A DNA stretch of 64,000 nt, from NCBI GenBank assembly GCA_013399855.1, contig VXAY01004091.1, forward strand, positions 452,867 through 516,866, written 5' to 3'. Shown one piece after another: positions 1 to 10,800 of this stretch (position 1 is the stretch's first letter; every line of letters begins with the position of its first letter). The position numbers and the translations under genes are program-made. The notes beneath the pieces are model-generated. The model was not told the origin of the DNA, ran no database searches, and saw only the letters and a program-made list of their open reading frames with translations. Origin of the DNA: Oxyruncus cristatus (lineage: Eukaryota > Chordata > Aves > Passeriformes > Cotingidae).

Positions 1-88
1 CTCTAGGCAACTTCTGCTCAGTCTCCCACGCACACGCCAGTTTTTCCATTTCAATGGATAATCCTGTCATTTTCAGCAGTGACAGGGT

Positions 89-132
89 GAGGAAAGCGAC
101 ACGGAGGAAAGCGACACGGAGGAAAGCGACAA
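89..132. repeat. Three-copy 15-bp tandem repeat in IMPACT intron 1
   Basis: The unit GAGGAAAGCGACACG occurs three times in a row; the last copy differs by a base near its end. It lies inside IMPACT intron 1, about 300 bp from the exon 1 donor. Confidence 0.85.
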
Positions 133-299
133 CACATTCCCTTGCAGCTCCCTGTCCCGTGCAGCTCCCGGCTGGGTCGGACCCCTGCAGGGGAAAGACC
201 CCTGAGGGCTCGGCACTAAGCTCTTCCTGAGGAAGAGCGGGTACTCGGCACATTCCCATAAAAAAAAAACGGAGAGCCTCCTTCCACACGGAAACCAAA

Positions 300-625
300 C
301 ACGTGGAACGGGTCCTTGGTGCGAACGTGCCACCGCGGGCGCGGAGCCGCTCACGGGGCCGGGGCTCAGCAGGAGCCCCCAAATCACCGCTCTCCCCGCG
401 GCGCCCTCGGCCCCACCGCCGCTCACCTGCTGCTGGGCCCTCCCCGTGTCACTGGCCGCCATCGGGAGCCGAGGGAAGGGGGAGGAGGAGAAAGGGGAGG
501 AGGGAAAGGGGAAGAGAGCCGCCCGGCGCCGGGCCGTGTGCGCAGCTGTGGCCGTGACGCCGCCCGCCTTTCCTTCCGCCGGAGTAGCGATGGAGTGGGC
601 GCACAGTGCACGGGTGCCGCGGAGT
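300..625 (-). promoter_or_regulatory. IMPACT: CpG island promoter of IMPACT
   Basis: This is a GC- and CpG-rich block surrounding the IMPACT start codon, with purine-rich sequence (GGGGAGGAGG type, 477-515 on plus) just upstream of the coding start on the minus strand. No TATA box is evident, as is usual for a housekeeping promoter. Transcription start(s) are inferred to lie at about 470-620; the exact site cannot be read from sequence. Confidence 0.6.
427..462 (-). CDS. IMPACT: IMPACT first coding exon (partial gene)
   Basis: A minus-strand ATG at 462-460 opens 12 codons reading MAASDTGRAQQQ, then a good donor (CAG|GTGAGC, GT at 426-425), phase 0. Human IMPACT also begins with 12 residues (MAEGDAGSDQRQ) before the RWD domain that starts NEEIEA, so length, phase and sequence agree. 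IMPACT is a cytosolic regulator that competes with GCN2 for GCN1 and so restrains eIF2-alpha phosphorylation under amino-acid stress; it carries an N-terminal RWD domain and a C-terminal UPF0029/YigZ-like domain. Neither is in the window, because the next exon lies off the left edge (intron 1 is longer than 426 bp). The exon lies in a CpG island and head-to-head with OSBPL1A, as in mammals. The identification rests on 12 residues plus synteny. Confidence 0.75.
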
Positions 626-639
626 GCCACAGAACCCGC

Positions 640-2670
640 GTTCTACTTCTCCTGTAGATTTTAGCCTTATTCCTTACACCCTGTTTTGAAAATAAAGTGT
701 GTAAACAGCTCTGTTTCAGTGACGATTGTACTGGCGCAGCCGTTTTCGCTTTGCATTTTATGAGACTCGGAATGGGCGATTGACAAAACTACAATAATTC
801 CTTCGAAAAATTATTTTAGAGGATCATAGGTGTTCCAAGCGGATTTCATTACAGGTCTAGAAATTAAATTCTTTAATGTTGACAAGTTTAAGATACCTCT
901 TTAGAGACAGCACTGATCAGTAAAGATAACCTTTTGGCTTGTGTGCACCTGTTTTTTCTGGTTTTGTAGTTTGTGTTTTCTTCCAGTGTAATTTTGTGCT
1001 GACATAATCATTAAGAATTCAAGTTAATCTTTGTTTTCCCCTTTCTCGAAAGCTTGCAGAATTCCTGGAGAACAGGATTACAGTTCAGAAGGATTGGGAC
1101 AATCAGGATAGGCGTTATAAAGGCAAAACCAAACTAAAACAAACAACCCACCAAAAAAAACCCCACCCAAACCAAAACAAACGAACAAAAAAAACCCCAC
1201 CAAACAAAAACACCTAAAAAACCCTAAAAGCGACCAAAAAAACCCACCAAAATCCCGAATGCAACAGAGATGCAACCTAGTGCTGTATTATCAACCACAT
1301 ATATTCTGGATGGAGATGGAAAACTGTTGGTCACACAGCAGTTCTGCAGAAATTATTTCAGAGTTAAAATGAATCCTAGACCTTCTTTGTCTTCAGTGTC
1401 ACAGAATTGGTTTAATTATCTTTGAAACAATAATAAAAAGAATATATCCAGTCTCAGAACATGACAAAAATGCACATTTTATCAGACAAAATCACATATT
1501 CCACTTAATTCGAAAAGAGATAGAGGCAGGGAGAGAGAGACAGAGCAACTTCAAACAGTTGTCTTCTGACCAAAAATGTTACAGAAAGCTTCAATCTACA
1601 AGGACCTAGAAAAGATAGTGCTCCATCCATTCATCCTAATACTAAATCACCTTATAAATTTAAAAAAAGAACTATAACATTTTTAAACTTTCTGACAGCA
1701 ATTTCTATATAGTGCTTGTGCATTATAAGTTTTGACTTAGCTGAACAAGTGTTTGCATTACTATACACATGATTTGTTATTAAATAACTCAGAAATGTTA
1801 TTGACATTTTTATGGTTGTTGACTATAATCCATATAAAAGCACTGATATGAAAGACTTTAGCAATCTAGTATTGGGCCAGGAAGAAAATAAACCAGATAA
1901 GAAGACAAAAAGAATAAATCACAAAACCTGTATGAACTGTAGACATCTCTGATAGATTTCTGAGGACTCTATAATTTCCTTTCACTGTCATTTGTATTTG
2001 TGATAAGCTTTAATAAATAGAAAGGAATGTAAATTTGGCTAATAAATCTCCAGCATGTTTATATATACTAAATTAATAACAGAGGACCTGAATTGATGTG
2101 GTGCACAGGAGTATTTAAGAGCGAATTAATTTCTTTGTCCATCTGAAATAAACATTCTATCAAAGCTGGTATGAAATACATATTTTCAGCTTTCAAACTA
2201 AGAAAATGACATAATGGAGTTTACTGAACTATTTGGGGTCTTCTTTTAGTACATAACTGAACCTCACTGTTCTTTATGGTGAGACATCTCCCAAACTGAT
2301 ACTATTCACAGCAATGCATTAACTTTGATATTTAAAGTGGTTACTAAATCTAACCTTTGGTCCATCAATTCTGTCTTTGTAAACTATAGATAGCAAACCA
2401 AAACATTTAATGCTCAAATCGAAACAATTAAGCAAAGGAGTCCCCGAAGTCAGGAAGTGGCCCAAATTACCACCTTGAATCCAAATTATTTGTTCTGCCT
2501 TCTCAGGGGTAAGAAAATACAGTGGGTAATTACTGGTGCTTTTCTGGATCTAGATTTTAATCCTAGAGCACAAAAAGCTTAAACCAGATACAAATAATAT
2601 TTATTCAATCAGGATTGAATCACAAATAAGTGAAAAATACAGAACTTAAAAATACAGAAGAACTAAAGTT
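640..2670. other. Intergenic, no gene seen
   Basis: This is AT-rich sequence upstream of IMPACT. It holds the A/C-rich tract at 1124-1255 and a short GA-rich patch near 1525-1545. No convincing exon or full-length repeat was found. Confidence 0.5.
1124..1255. repeat. A/C-rich low-complexity tract
   Basis: About 130 bp are almost entirely A and C on the plus strand, made of irregular AAAAC, AAACC and CAAAC units. The open reading frame across it on the minus strand is a composition artefact. Confidence 0.85.
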
Positions 2671-2679
2671 TGAGTAGAA

Positions 2680-3137
2680 TATCAATAACCTTGCTTTATT
2701 TTGCATACAACAGCTCAAGCAACATGGTGCATTTGCAACTTCTCTTTTATAATAAAAAAAGAGGAAATAAGAACAAATAAGAACAATGTCGTGTCATGTA
2801 CTACTAATTAATGTCCTCAGTTCTGTACTCTCGTTTTGGGCAGGATTTGCTTATATTAAGACTCTGCCAGTAGTGTAGCTTTTGCCTATAGTAACTTACC
2901 AACAAAACATTGCATTTACTCTAATGCTCCAATTCTACTCTACATTTAATAGAAATCTCATTCTGTAATAGAAATCTCAATTGGCCCATCCAATAATGGT
3001 GATATATACATTTAAGCACAAAGTAGTTAAGCTGATTTCAGTTTCACAATGATGGGTTTCTCTAGATCGTGGTCCAAAGTGACATAAAGCTTCATGGCTG
3101 TAAGCTCTTCATACACAGCTGATTTCTCACTTTGAAC
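2680..3137 (-). other. Candidate terminal exon of an unrecognised minus-strand gene
   Basis: On the minus strand an acceptor (GGTTTTAG, AG at 3139-3138) is followed by 36 open codons and a TAA stop at 3029-3027. The peptide ends KLYVTLDHDLEKPIIVKLKS-A and looks protein-like: charged and non-repetitive. A canonical AATAAA lies downstream at 2700-2695, giving a plausible 3' UTR of about 330 bp. The other two frames close quickly. With the exon at 3535-3603 it makes an in-phase pair. I do not recognise the protein. It could be a chance open stretch, a lncRNA or a lineage-specific gene between IMPACT and OSBPL1A. Confidence 0.3.
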
Positions 3138-3534
3138 CTAAAACCAAACCCAACTGATTCAATCATAGAAACAAGAAAGTGTATTAAACAAACCTAATTC
3201 TTAGTCCAAAACTACATGTCTGGTAAGGCTAAGGAGAAATATATGTACGTGGTTAAAAATGTTTCTGCTCATTTAGCTACAATCCATTTTTTTGTGCTGG
3301 CAATAACAGTGTATACAGTTGCCTTCTGTAGAGCTACAGAAATCTGAAAGCTTTTCTATGAAGTAGTAACTGCTAGCAGGTTTTGATCACTCAATGGTAG
3401 TTGCTCTTGGTAATCTAGGAACATCCACAATCATGTCTGAGAGTGTCAGCACATTAGTTAACTCTCCTGTGCCTGTCTTTTGCCAGTTTAGTAAATAAAA
3501 CCCATATGGAAATATGACAAGGACGTGTGCTTAC

Positions 3535-3603
3535 TGCACTGCACTCCAGAGAGAGTTGAAGAGAAACTTCCTTAAAGAGTGCACCAGGGCTGCTTGAAAG
3601 CTG
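3535..3603 (-). other. Candidate penultimate exon of the same unrecognised gene
   Basis: These 69 bp on the minus strand are bounded by a strong acceptor (an uninterrupted T run, then CCTTAG, AG at 3605-3604) and a good donor (GCA|GTAAGC, GT at 3534-3533). In the phase required by the downstream exon (0/0) it is open for 23 codons, with a central GALFKEVSLQLSLE segment. It is also open in a second frame, so coding status is unproven. No family is recognised. Confidence 0.28.
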
Positions 3604-6576
3604 CTAAGGAAAAAAAATTTTAGCTTCTGTCCAAGGAATGTTGATCAGCTAATGAATACTCAGTCATTAAACATGTTACTGCATGAGAACAAACATACAA
3701 CCTGTCATGTATCATTTATTACTTCTACTTATCATTTCTCTATGTGCACTCCCTTGCCCAGTTGTGTATCTCAAAGTTGACCAGTATGCTCTAGTCTGAA
3801 GAGGAAGAAAATAGAGCATCAGTGCAATAAAAGGTTACTGTATCAGAACTAAAATTGTGAAGTTTCATGCGGGGTAGCAATATAAATGCCCATAAATTCT
3901 TATTCCTTTCCAAGTCTGAAATGTTTTCTTAAAGTTTTTCTTTCATTCAGCCCTGGATAAACCATTAGGAACCTAGGTCAACTGTGCAGAGGCAGAAAGG
4001 GGGGTATAGAAGCACTGCCTGTCTTCTCTCCACTGCAAATGGCATGTTGCAAAATGAGAAATGATCTTGGCTTGTATAGTTTCTAGTAATGACATCAGTC
4101 ACAATAGTGTGGTTACTTTTTTCGATAAAGAGTGGTATTATTTAAAAATTTCCATCTGAAATACTTCCTGGTCAAAGGGTTTGATTGCCTGCAGCAATGA
4201 ATTCAATTAGTTGATGAATCACTCCACCCAGCAAAAGCTCCCTCCCTAAAGAAGTTTGGCCTCAGGAAGGACTAATGGCCTTATAGCTTTGACTTCTGCC
4301 ATCAGGTTGCCCCATCACAGAATTTGAGAGGATATAAAAACTACTGTGAAAATCACTACAAAACAGTTCAGTGAATTCTGTGCAAGGCTTATGCCAGTAC
4401 ATTAAGCTCTAAGATGGGACATGTTTCATGCTTTCTGTAGCACTAATTTCAGCAGGTTATCTGAAAAAGGAAAGACACAAAAAAAACCAGAGAAAAGAGA
4501 TGCTTAAACCATAAAAATCTTTGATATCAGCAACACTTTTTTTCTCATTTCTGCACTTCAAAGTCTAAAATGCACTGCGTCATTATTACTCTGGGATGTA
4601 CAAGGAGGCAAAACACACTATTTGAACATGACACTATTTGAAGATATTGGAAGCAGGGGGAGTGTAGTGATCCTGACCAGGAGAGCACTGTACATACAGG
4701 AGACAGTGATTTACAGTACAGTTAACTGGAGCAGGCCTAGGTCTGTCCTGTGCTGCCTTCAGGCCTGTGTCATGGTGCACAAAACCCTTGGAAGCAGGAT
4801 AAACTCTGATGGTGCCTTGACAGAGAGGAACCTGAAGGCAGCTCCTGTGTAGTGCAGGCAATTACACCATCTGCGTGGCCTTGCCTTTATCTAGAAGCAT
4901 AGCAAGGAGTGAACCTCTCCTGTGAACACCCTTTATGAATAGCTGTTTTCTTGTAAGAAAACTAAAATAGCTCAACCAAAGAAGAACTTCCCTCCCCAGA
5001 TGCAATCTGTGTAGCCTGCCATGGGAGAGGTCCATCCAGGGTCAGTCTAACGCTGCAGGAACATGGACATCATGGCATCTAAAAGGATGCAAGATTTACT
5101 TGCTATCTCTGTTGCTCTTACTATGTCTTTTTAAAACATTAAATTTATTAAGTCATTTGTTTTCAGGTCTTCCTTACCCAGATTCAGAGAAAAAACCTGC
5201 ACTGACTGGCTGAAGGGTGAAACCCTGAACTATAAAGTTTGTGCTGCATCACAATGGGTTATAGAGTAGGGGGATGACAATACCTCCACGTATTATCTTA
5301 TAAATTATAAAATTTATAAGAAATATGAGGTAATAATATACGTATTTTTATATTGTATTCATGTATGTAAAATATAATACAAAATAGGAAAAGGGAAGGA
5401 TGCTGGAGTTTATTGTGAGGTTGGTTAAAGCAGTTATGGAATTGTGAAAGATGGCTCAAAGTCAGAAACAAGAGGAAGAAATAAAGGAAAAGGTATGTGG
5501 GGATGACAGAAATGGTGCTCTAAAAGTAAGGATAGCGACTTGAAGACCTGTTCCTAAGAAAGGAAAGTCAATGTGATGCTTTCCTGAAGCCTCTCAGATG
5601 TCATATACTTCTTGCAGAAGCATCCCTGGAAGTAAATGTCTTATCTAAGATTAAGTAACAAAATTATCTAATTTAAAGTAACAAAAAACAGCAGGAGTCC
5701 AAACATGGTAAATTTGTGTTATCTCTGCAGGTATAGAACTGCCTTTTCTCCTTTTTGGTATGTCATTCTTCAAACATTGAAAATGTCTATGTAGCTATAG
5801 ACAATACAGAAAAGTGAAGCTTGCCTCATTACTTGCCTCAAATTCTGAAGAGTTTCACAAGAACTGCTCAGGTTTAAACTTGCCCACTTTTGGAACAGTG
5901 ATCCTAATCTTTTGTGATAGTTTCTCACGGCACCTGTGGCTCCTGCCCTGCCTTTTCAGTGCACCTTCTGCATATGACACAGAATTGGTCATGCCACAAC
6001 AGCGCAAAGCTTCCCTGCTCCTTTAATAAATTCCTGCAGGATTTCCAAGGCAAGTTTTTAAAAGGTAAAGCTCTTCTTATATGCTGAAGGCAGAAAACCA
6101 AGGTGCCAGCTCTTAGATTCAGGTGAGAGGTGTAGTGGAGAATGAATAAGGGCGGGACAAAGAGTGGGAAGGGAGTGGTAGGCCAAAGGGCCTTGAACAA
6201 ACAGAGTACTTCACTTTTTGTCCCTGGTAGCATCCAATCTCTCACTCTTCTAGGTTCCTTTTGGCCGCACTGTTCTTAGAAGCAGTGTGTATATCCAGTC
6301 CAGTATTTCCTTTCACTTGCACCATGGTTGTACAGCAACTGAAAGCAGTTCCAAGAAGACCCTTTTCCCCCTCTGGTGATGTACCATTCTTGTACTGTTA
6401 CCGTCCTCTTTTGAGACCTTTATTTGCACTCTTCCTATCTCTCTGAACAACTGCCAGTGCCTCTTCCCCCCACCCCCCAATCCCGTTCCACCCCTGCTGA
6501 GGGCGCTGGGCTGCTCCCTGGTCAAAGGGGAACCAAGGCCACACACCCGGCAGCTTGGGCCACAGTGGCTACAGGT
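3604..6576. other. Intergenic, no confident gene
   Basis: The stretch is AT-rich, including a very AT-rich patch at about 5285-5390. Some minus-strand sites look like splice sites (for example a donor at 5170 and a 24-bp in-phase segment at 4165-4188), but none forms a chain I would annotate. Confidence 0.4.
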
Positions 6577-6870
6577 AATCACAGAATTGTCAGGGTTGGA
6601 AGGGATCTCTGGAGATCATCCAGTCCAATCCCCCTGCCAAGGCAGGGTCACCGAGAGCAGGTGACACAGGACCGTGTCCACGTGGGTTTTCAATGTCTCC
6701 AGAGAGGGAGACTCCACGACGTCCCTGGGCAGCCTGTTCCAGTGCTCTGCCACTCACTGTGTGAAGAAGTTTTTCCTCATGTTGAGGTGGAACTTCTCGT
6801 GTTTTAATTTATGGCCACTGCTTCTCAACCTGTCGCTGGGCACCCCTGAAAAGAGTCTGATACCAATCCG
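6577..6870 (-). mobile_element. CR1 LINE 3' fragment
   Basis: The plus strand reads as the reverse complement of a CR1 3' end: it begins AATCACAGAATTGTCAGG, then GGTTGGAAGGGATC, GATCATCCAGTCC and the usual CCTGTTCCAGTGCTC further in. CR1 is the main bird non-LTR retrotransposon. This copy is 5'-truncated and stops where the OSBPL1A CpG island begins. Confidence 0.9.
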
Positions 6871-6879
6871 CAGCGGGCA

Positions 6880-7720
6880 CAGGGCTGTACCTGCGGGGCA
6901 GCCCCGGGGTCGCAGGGGGGGTCACTGTCCCTGCCTGGGAAGAGCGGCTGCCGGCGGCTGCGCCCGGCGCGGGCTCGTTTCTCTCACGGGAGGGGCGGGC
7001 AGGCGGGGGCAGCGCCCTCGGCGGGGCCTTGCCTCACCCTGCCCGGCTTTTCGGGAGGGCTACGGCGACCTCCGAACCTCTGTGGCCGGCCCTGTGCGGC
7101 GCCCTCCTCTCCGGTGCCGGTGCCGGTGCCGGGGGCGGTGCCGCGGCCAGGCGGGCGGAGCCCTGTTCCCGTCCCGCCCGCCGGGAGCCCGCGCTGCCCG
7201 CCCTGCGCGGCGCGGGGGGAGCGGCCCGGNNNNNNNNNNNNNNNNNNNNNNNNNNNNNNNNNNNNNNNNNNNNNNNNNNNNGGGGATGCGCCGCCCTGCC
7301 GCGGCGGCTTTGGCTTTGTTGCTGCCGTGGCGGCGTCTTTGGCTGTCCCGTATCGCCGTGGCCGCCTCTCCTCCGCAGCCGCCGGGAGCGTGTTTGGGGG
7401 TGCGGTGGGGTGTCGCTGCTTCCCCCGCTCGGGGGTGTGCGGTGCGGGGCGAGGGGGCGGCCCAAGGCAAGGCGCGGCTCGGAGCACGCAGCAGAGGCGG
7501 CCTTGGTAGGCGGGGGCCGGGAGTGGTCTCTGGACCTTGGGAAGCGATGTGCGCGCCCCTTCTGTGCGCGGGTGCCCCTTCCACCTCTTCCTCCTCTTTC
7601 TCCTCCTCCCTGGAACAGCCGTGGCGGTGGCCGGTGCTCCCAGATCTGAGCGCACCTTTCCCCATAGGCAAGGAGCGCAGCTGCTGCGACGCGTGAGCCT
7701 GTCTCGCCGTAAAAAGTGAT
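6880..7720 (+). promoter_or_regulatory. OSBPL1A: CpG island promoter and 5' UTR region of OSBPL1A
   Basis: About 800 bp of very GC- and CpG-rich DNA, interrupted by 52 N, lies 5.4 kb upstream of the first OSBPL1A coding exon. It includes a (GGTGCC)n-like run near 7110-7135. The non-coding first exon is inferred to be here. Candidate plus-strand donors are CGC|GTGAGC (exon end 7692) and CTGTGG|GTAAGC (exon end 7853), and I cannot choose between them. A strong minus-strand donor (GGCAGG|GTGAGG, exon end 7038) suggests the island could also fire toward IMPACT. Confidence 0.6.
7230..7281. other. Assembly gap (N) inside promoter
   Basis: 52 unknown bases lie within the CpG island, probably from poor coverage of GC-rich DNA. 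Part of OSBPL1A exon 1 may be missing or mis-sized. Confidence 0.95.
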
Positions 7721-7859
7721 TTAATTACCGCTGCCGAAACGAGCTGCACGATTCCAGGGGTACGTAGGGAACTCCGAGCATTCTGCTGAAGTTCCTGACG
7801 GCTTGGGGTTGTGCCTGGCTGCTGATCCGGCTGAGATCACTCAGGAGCTGTGGGTAAGC

Positions 7860-10800
7860 TTATTCGGAGTTCCTGCGCCGAAAGAAAGTCTTTGATGTGA
7901 CAGAACTAAAATATATGTAGAAAATAGCCAATAGATGCCCAAGAACGGGGATTAGTTCGAATAGCTATTGCCTTGGCAGTGATACTGAATAGATGCTGTG
8001 TTAATTGCTATTAAGCAAACAATAGTTTGACTTTAGAGAGGTGGTACTTTCGTAGGAAGACTATGTCATAGAAGCATGTTCAAGTTCTAGAACCCTTTAC
8101 CCGAAGATGATAACAACTACTTTTAGATAACATCACACATGCTTCCAGTACAGCCACTCTTTCTTCTTGGAGCAACTCCTGTCAGTACAGTGTGTTGTGT
8201 GGCTTTGTAGACAGGTTCTGTCTGTTTGTGCGGTTTGGTGAATTTTGTCCTCCTTCTTTACAAGCATCACATCATAGTGCGTGCGTGCTGGGACATGTAA
8301 GAAGTCTTCCCAAGCAAGGATCATCCTTTCCCTACAGGAATCTAATTTTCATTGCTAGAGGGAGATATCTTGAAATACTAGGCAATGTTGTGCGTTGTAC
8401 CAGCCTTACTGTTTGTCACGAGTAGAAAGCTTCCTATGCAACCAGGGGCTACTGCCTCAGAGCCTTAACGTTAAGTTGGCTGGTGCCAGTACTGGTTCTC
8501 CTGCTTTTCTAGCCAGAGCAGAGTGGAACCCACCCATGTTCTGCTTAGTTTGTATTGTTGCTGTTCTAGGTTGTGTACGTGGGTGCAGGACTCAAGGAGA
8601 GTAAATCAAAGTAAAAGCAGGTGGGTCTTACTAATGAGTGCTGCCCCATGGTGAGGGATGGCACTTCAGGTCTTTGTAGACTGCTTTGAGAAAAGCAGCT
8701 TTTTTTGCTTGGACTGTATCCTAGCAGTTGGGTAAAGTTGGTAGTTTGTATGTCAATAGTGTGGTGGCCTTCTGTGTTGAAGTATTCTGCAAAACTCCCT
8801 TAAACAGGCATGCAGGCAGACTGGTAGCCTGGGCACTCTGTATTGGAAACAACTCCTGTGTGAAGACAGATGCTGTAGTAGCATGAGAAGATCGCTCTGG
8901 CATAGGTCTCATAGAAGAAGATAAAAGCAGTTCATCTCAATGCTATTTTTTATACCTTCTTATAGGATAAGATTCCATTAGTAGTCAAGTACTGCTCTGG
9001 TAGTCCTAATGAGTTCAATAGAAGTGCCTTGCAGTCACATCTCAGCTGTAGAGGAGATACTAAACAATGTGCTATGGTGTTTTGTAATGGTATAGTAGTG
9101 ACTGTGGAGACTACGATGCAAGCCTTTCTATGGCACAAGGCATGAAGATGAGCTGAGAAAAGCAATTTAACCTATATCATCTGCTTAATAAAATAAGGTA
9201 GTATGGCAACACGAGTGACTGAAGAGATGTGTGCTCTCTTAAGTGGCTAGTAGATTTGCATAGGGGCAGCACAATTCATGTAGATTAACCTACTAGTAGT
9301 ATCTTAAGGCTAACAACTCCAAACTAAACTATTCAGTTTCTCCCTCAGTGCTGATGGTCTGTCTTGGGGCCTCAAAACTGGTGGATGGGGATTTTGGAGC
9401 TCTGTTGGTGGTGGGTCATGGGACCAAATAAACTCCCGTCTGCAGGGGAATGTAGGTATAAAAAGTACAGTTGTAAGTGCACAGTATTCAAGTGGCTGTG
9501 TATTGATTTGTTTCGATACTCTAAACTTGTCACCTAAACTTCTGTTGGGCGTTGCTCATCTCCATTATAGAGGAAATACTGTCGCTTAAAACAGTATTTT
9601 CAAGATTATGGTAAGTTCTGTTAAGAGGCTCTTTGCTGCCAGCTTAATTTAAGCACTTCAGTTAGCTCATTACCTAAAACTTTATGTTCTTTATCACTTG
9701 TCTGATGGGTAACTGCATGCAGATTCACTTTCCAGCCCCAGTTGTAGAAACGTTTTCATGTGAGTGATCCTTCTAACTATGACTAATAGCCAGACAGTCA
9801 TTCTTCTGCATCACTGAATGCTTCAGGCTTACAAAGTGTATTTGAAATTGGAGGCTTGGCCTAAACAGCAAAGTCTTTGGGGACTAAACCAGTGAAGCGG
9901 AGAGACCTTTCTTAGCCATGTTACTATACATGTCATTCGCTTGCTAATGTTTGCTGTGAGAGTACAAATAATTGAGTGATTTTAACCTTGTGACTATCTG
10001 GCAGGAGAAAAACTGTGCAAGTAATTTTACATAATGATTCAGCTTTCCATGTATCTTAAACTACTTAAGATTCTGCTCGTGTATGTAACAGGCCTTGCTG
10101 CATGCAAGGGTTGTGTGTTTGAATCAGTGTCTTGGTTCCCTTCCCAAGCAGTCTTCCATCTCATCAATATCAAATAGAAACAGCAGGTTCTTAATATGTT
10201 GAAAGTGCATTACTATTCATACCTGCTGAGTATGTGGGATGTTGACAAATGATACAGGGTAATGATAGGAGTGTGTTTCTCTCATCTGAAAGAAATACTA
10301 TGTGGGAGGAGGTGAAAATGAAGGATGAGCTTTTATTTTTCTCTTTCTTAGTGATTGTAGGCCAGCAAGATGAGCTCTATCTTCTTGGCTTTTGTCTGTA
10401 CAATTCTCGGAGCTGCATTCTGTGTCCCACTGAAACTGGCTCATTCAGCTTCAGGGATAGTATTACAGGCTGATAATACATTAACGTATTTGATTTTGAT
10501 TTTTCTCTAGACACTGTTGGAACTTATTCACTGAAGAAAATTATAGTTGTCTCAGTAACAATAAACTGTGCAGTGTTGCCTTGTATGAGTGGATAGACTC
10601 CTGTTTAAAGGAGAAGGTAGCTTCAGGGCTCGAAGGATTACTAGAAGAACTAGTACTGTTTTGTTTTCTAGAACTGAAAAGCATGCACAAACAAGAGTGC
10701 TCTCTAATCACTTCTGGAGAAGGCATTTGTATCCTGTGTCTATTGTAGATTGCAGGTGACTGATCCAGTCTGTTATGAAATACGCTAGAAAGGGCTTGAT

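Noticed and set aside
3403..3530. Minus-strand open stretch reading FPYGFYLLNWQKTGTGELTN
   Set aside because: It looks protein-like but runs to a TGA with no usable donor and lies within the intron implied by the better-supported exons at 3018-3603. A 45-codon open frame is expected by chance.
4165..4188. Possible 24-bp in-phase micro-exon (AIKPFDQE) upstream of the unrecognised minus-strand exons
   Set aside because: It has a fair acceptor and a weak donor, but is too short to separate from chance without RNA evidence.
6674..7749. Long Pro/Arg/Ala-rich open frames on both strands of the 7-kb CpG island
   Set aside because: GC-rich DNA has few stops; the frames cross the N gap and resemble no family. 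The same holds for 36057-37138 and 73-664, apart from the short IMPACT exon.
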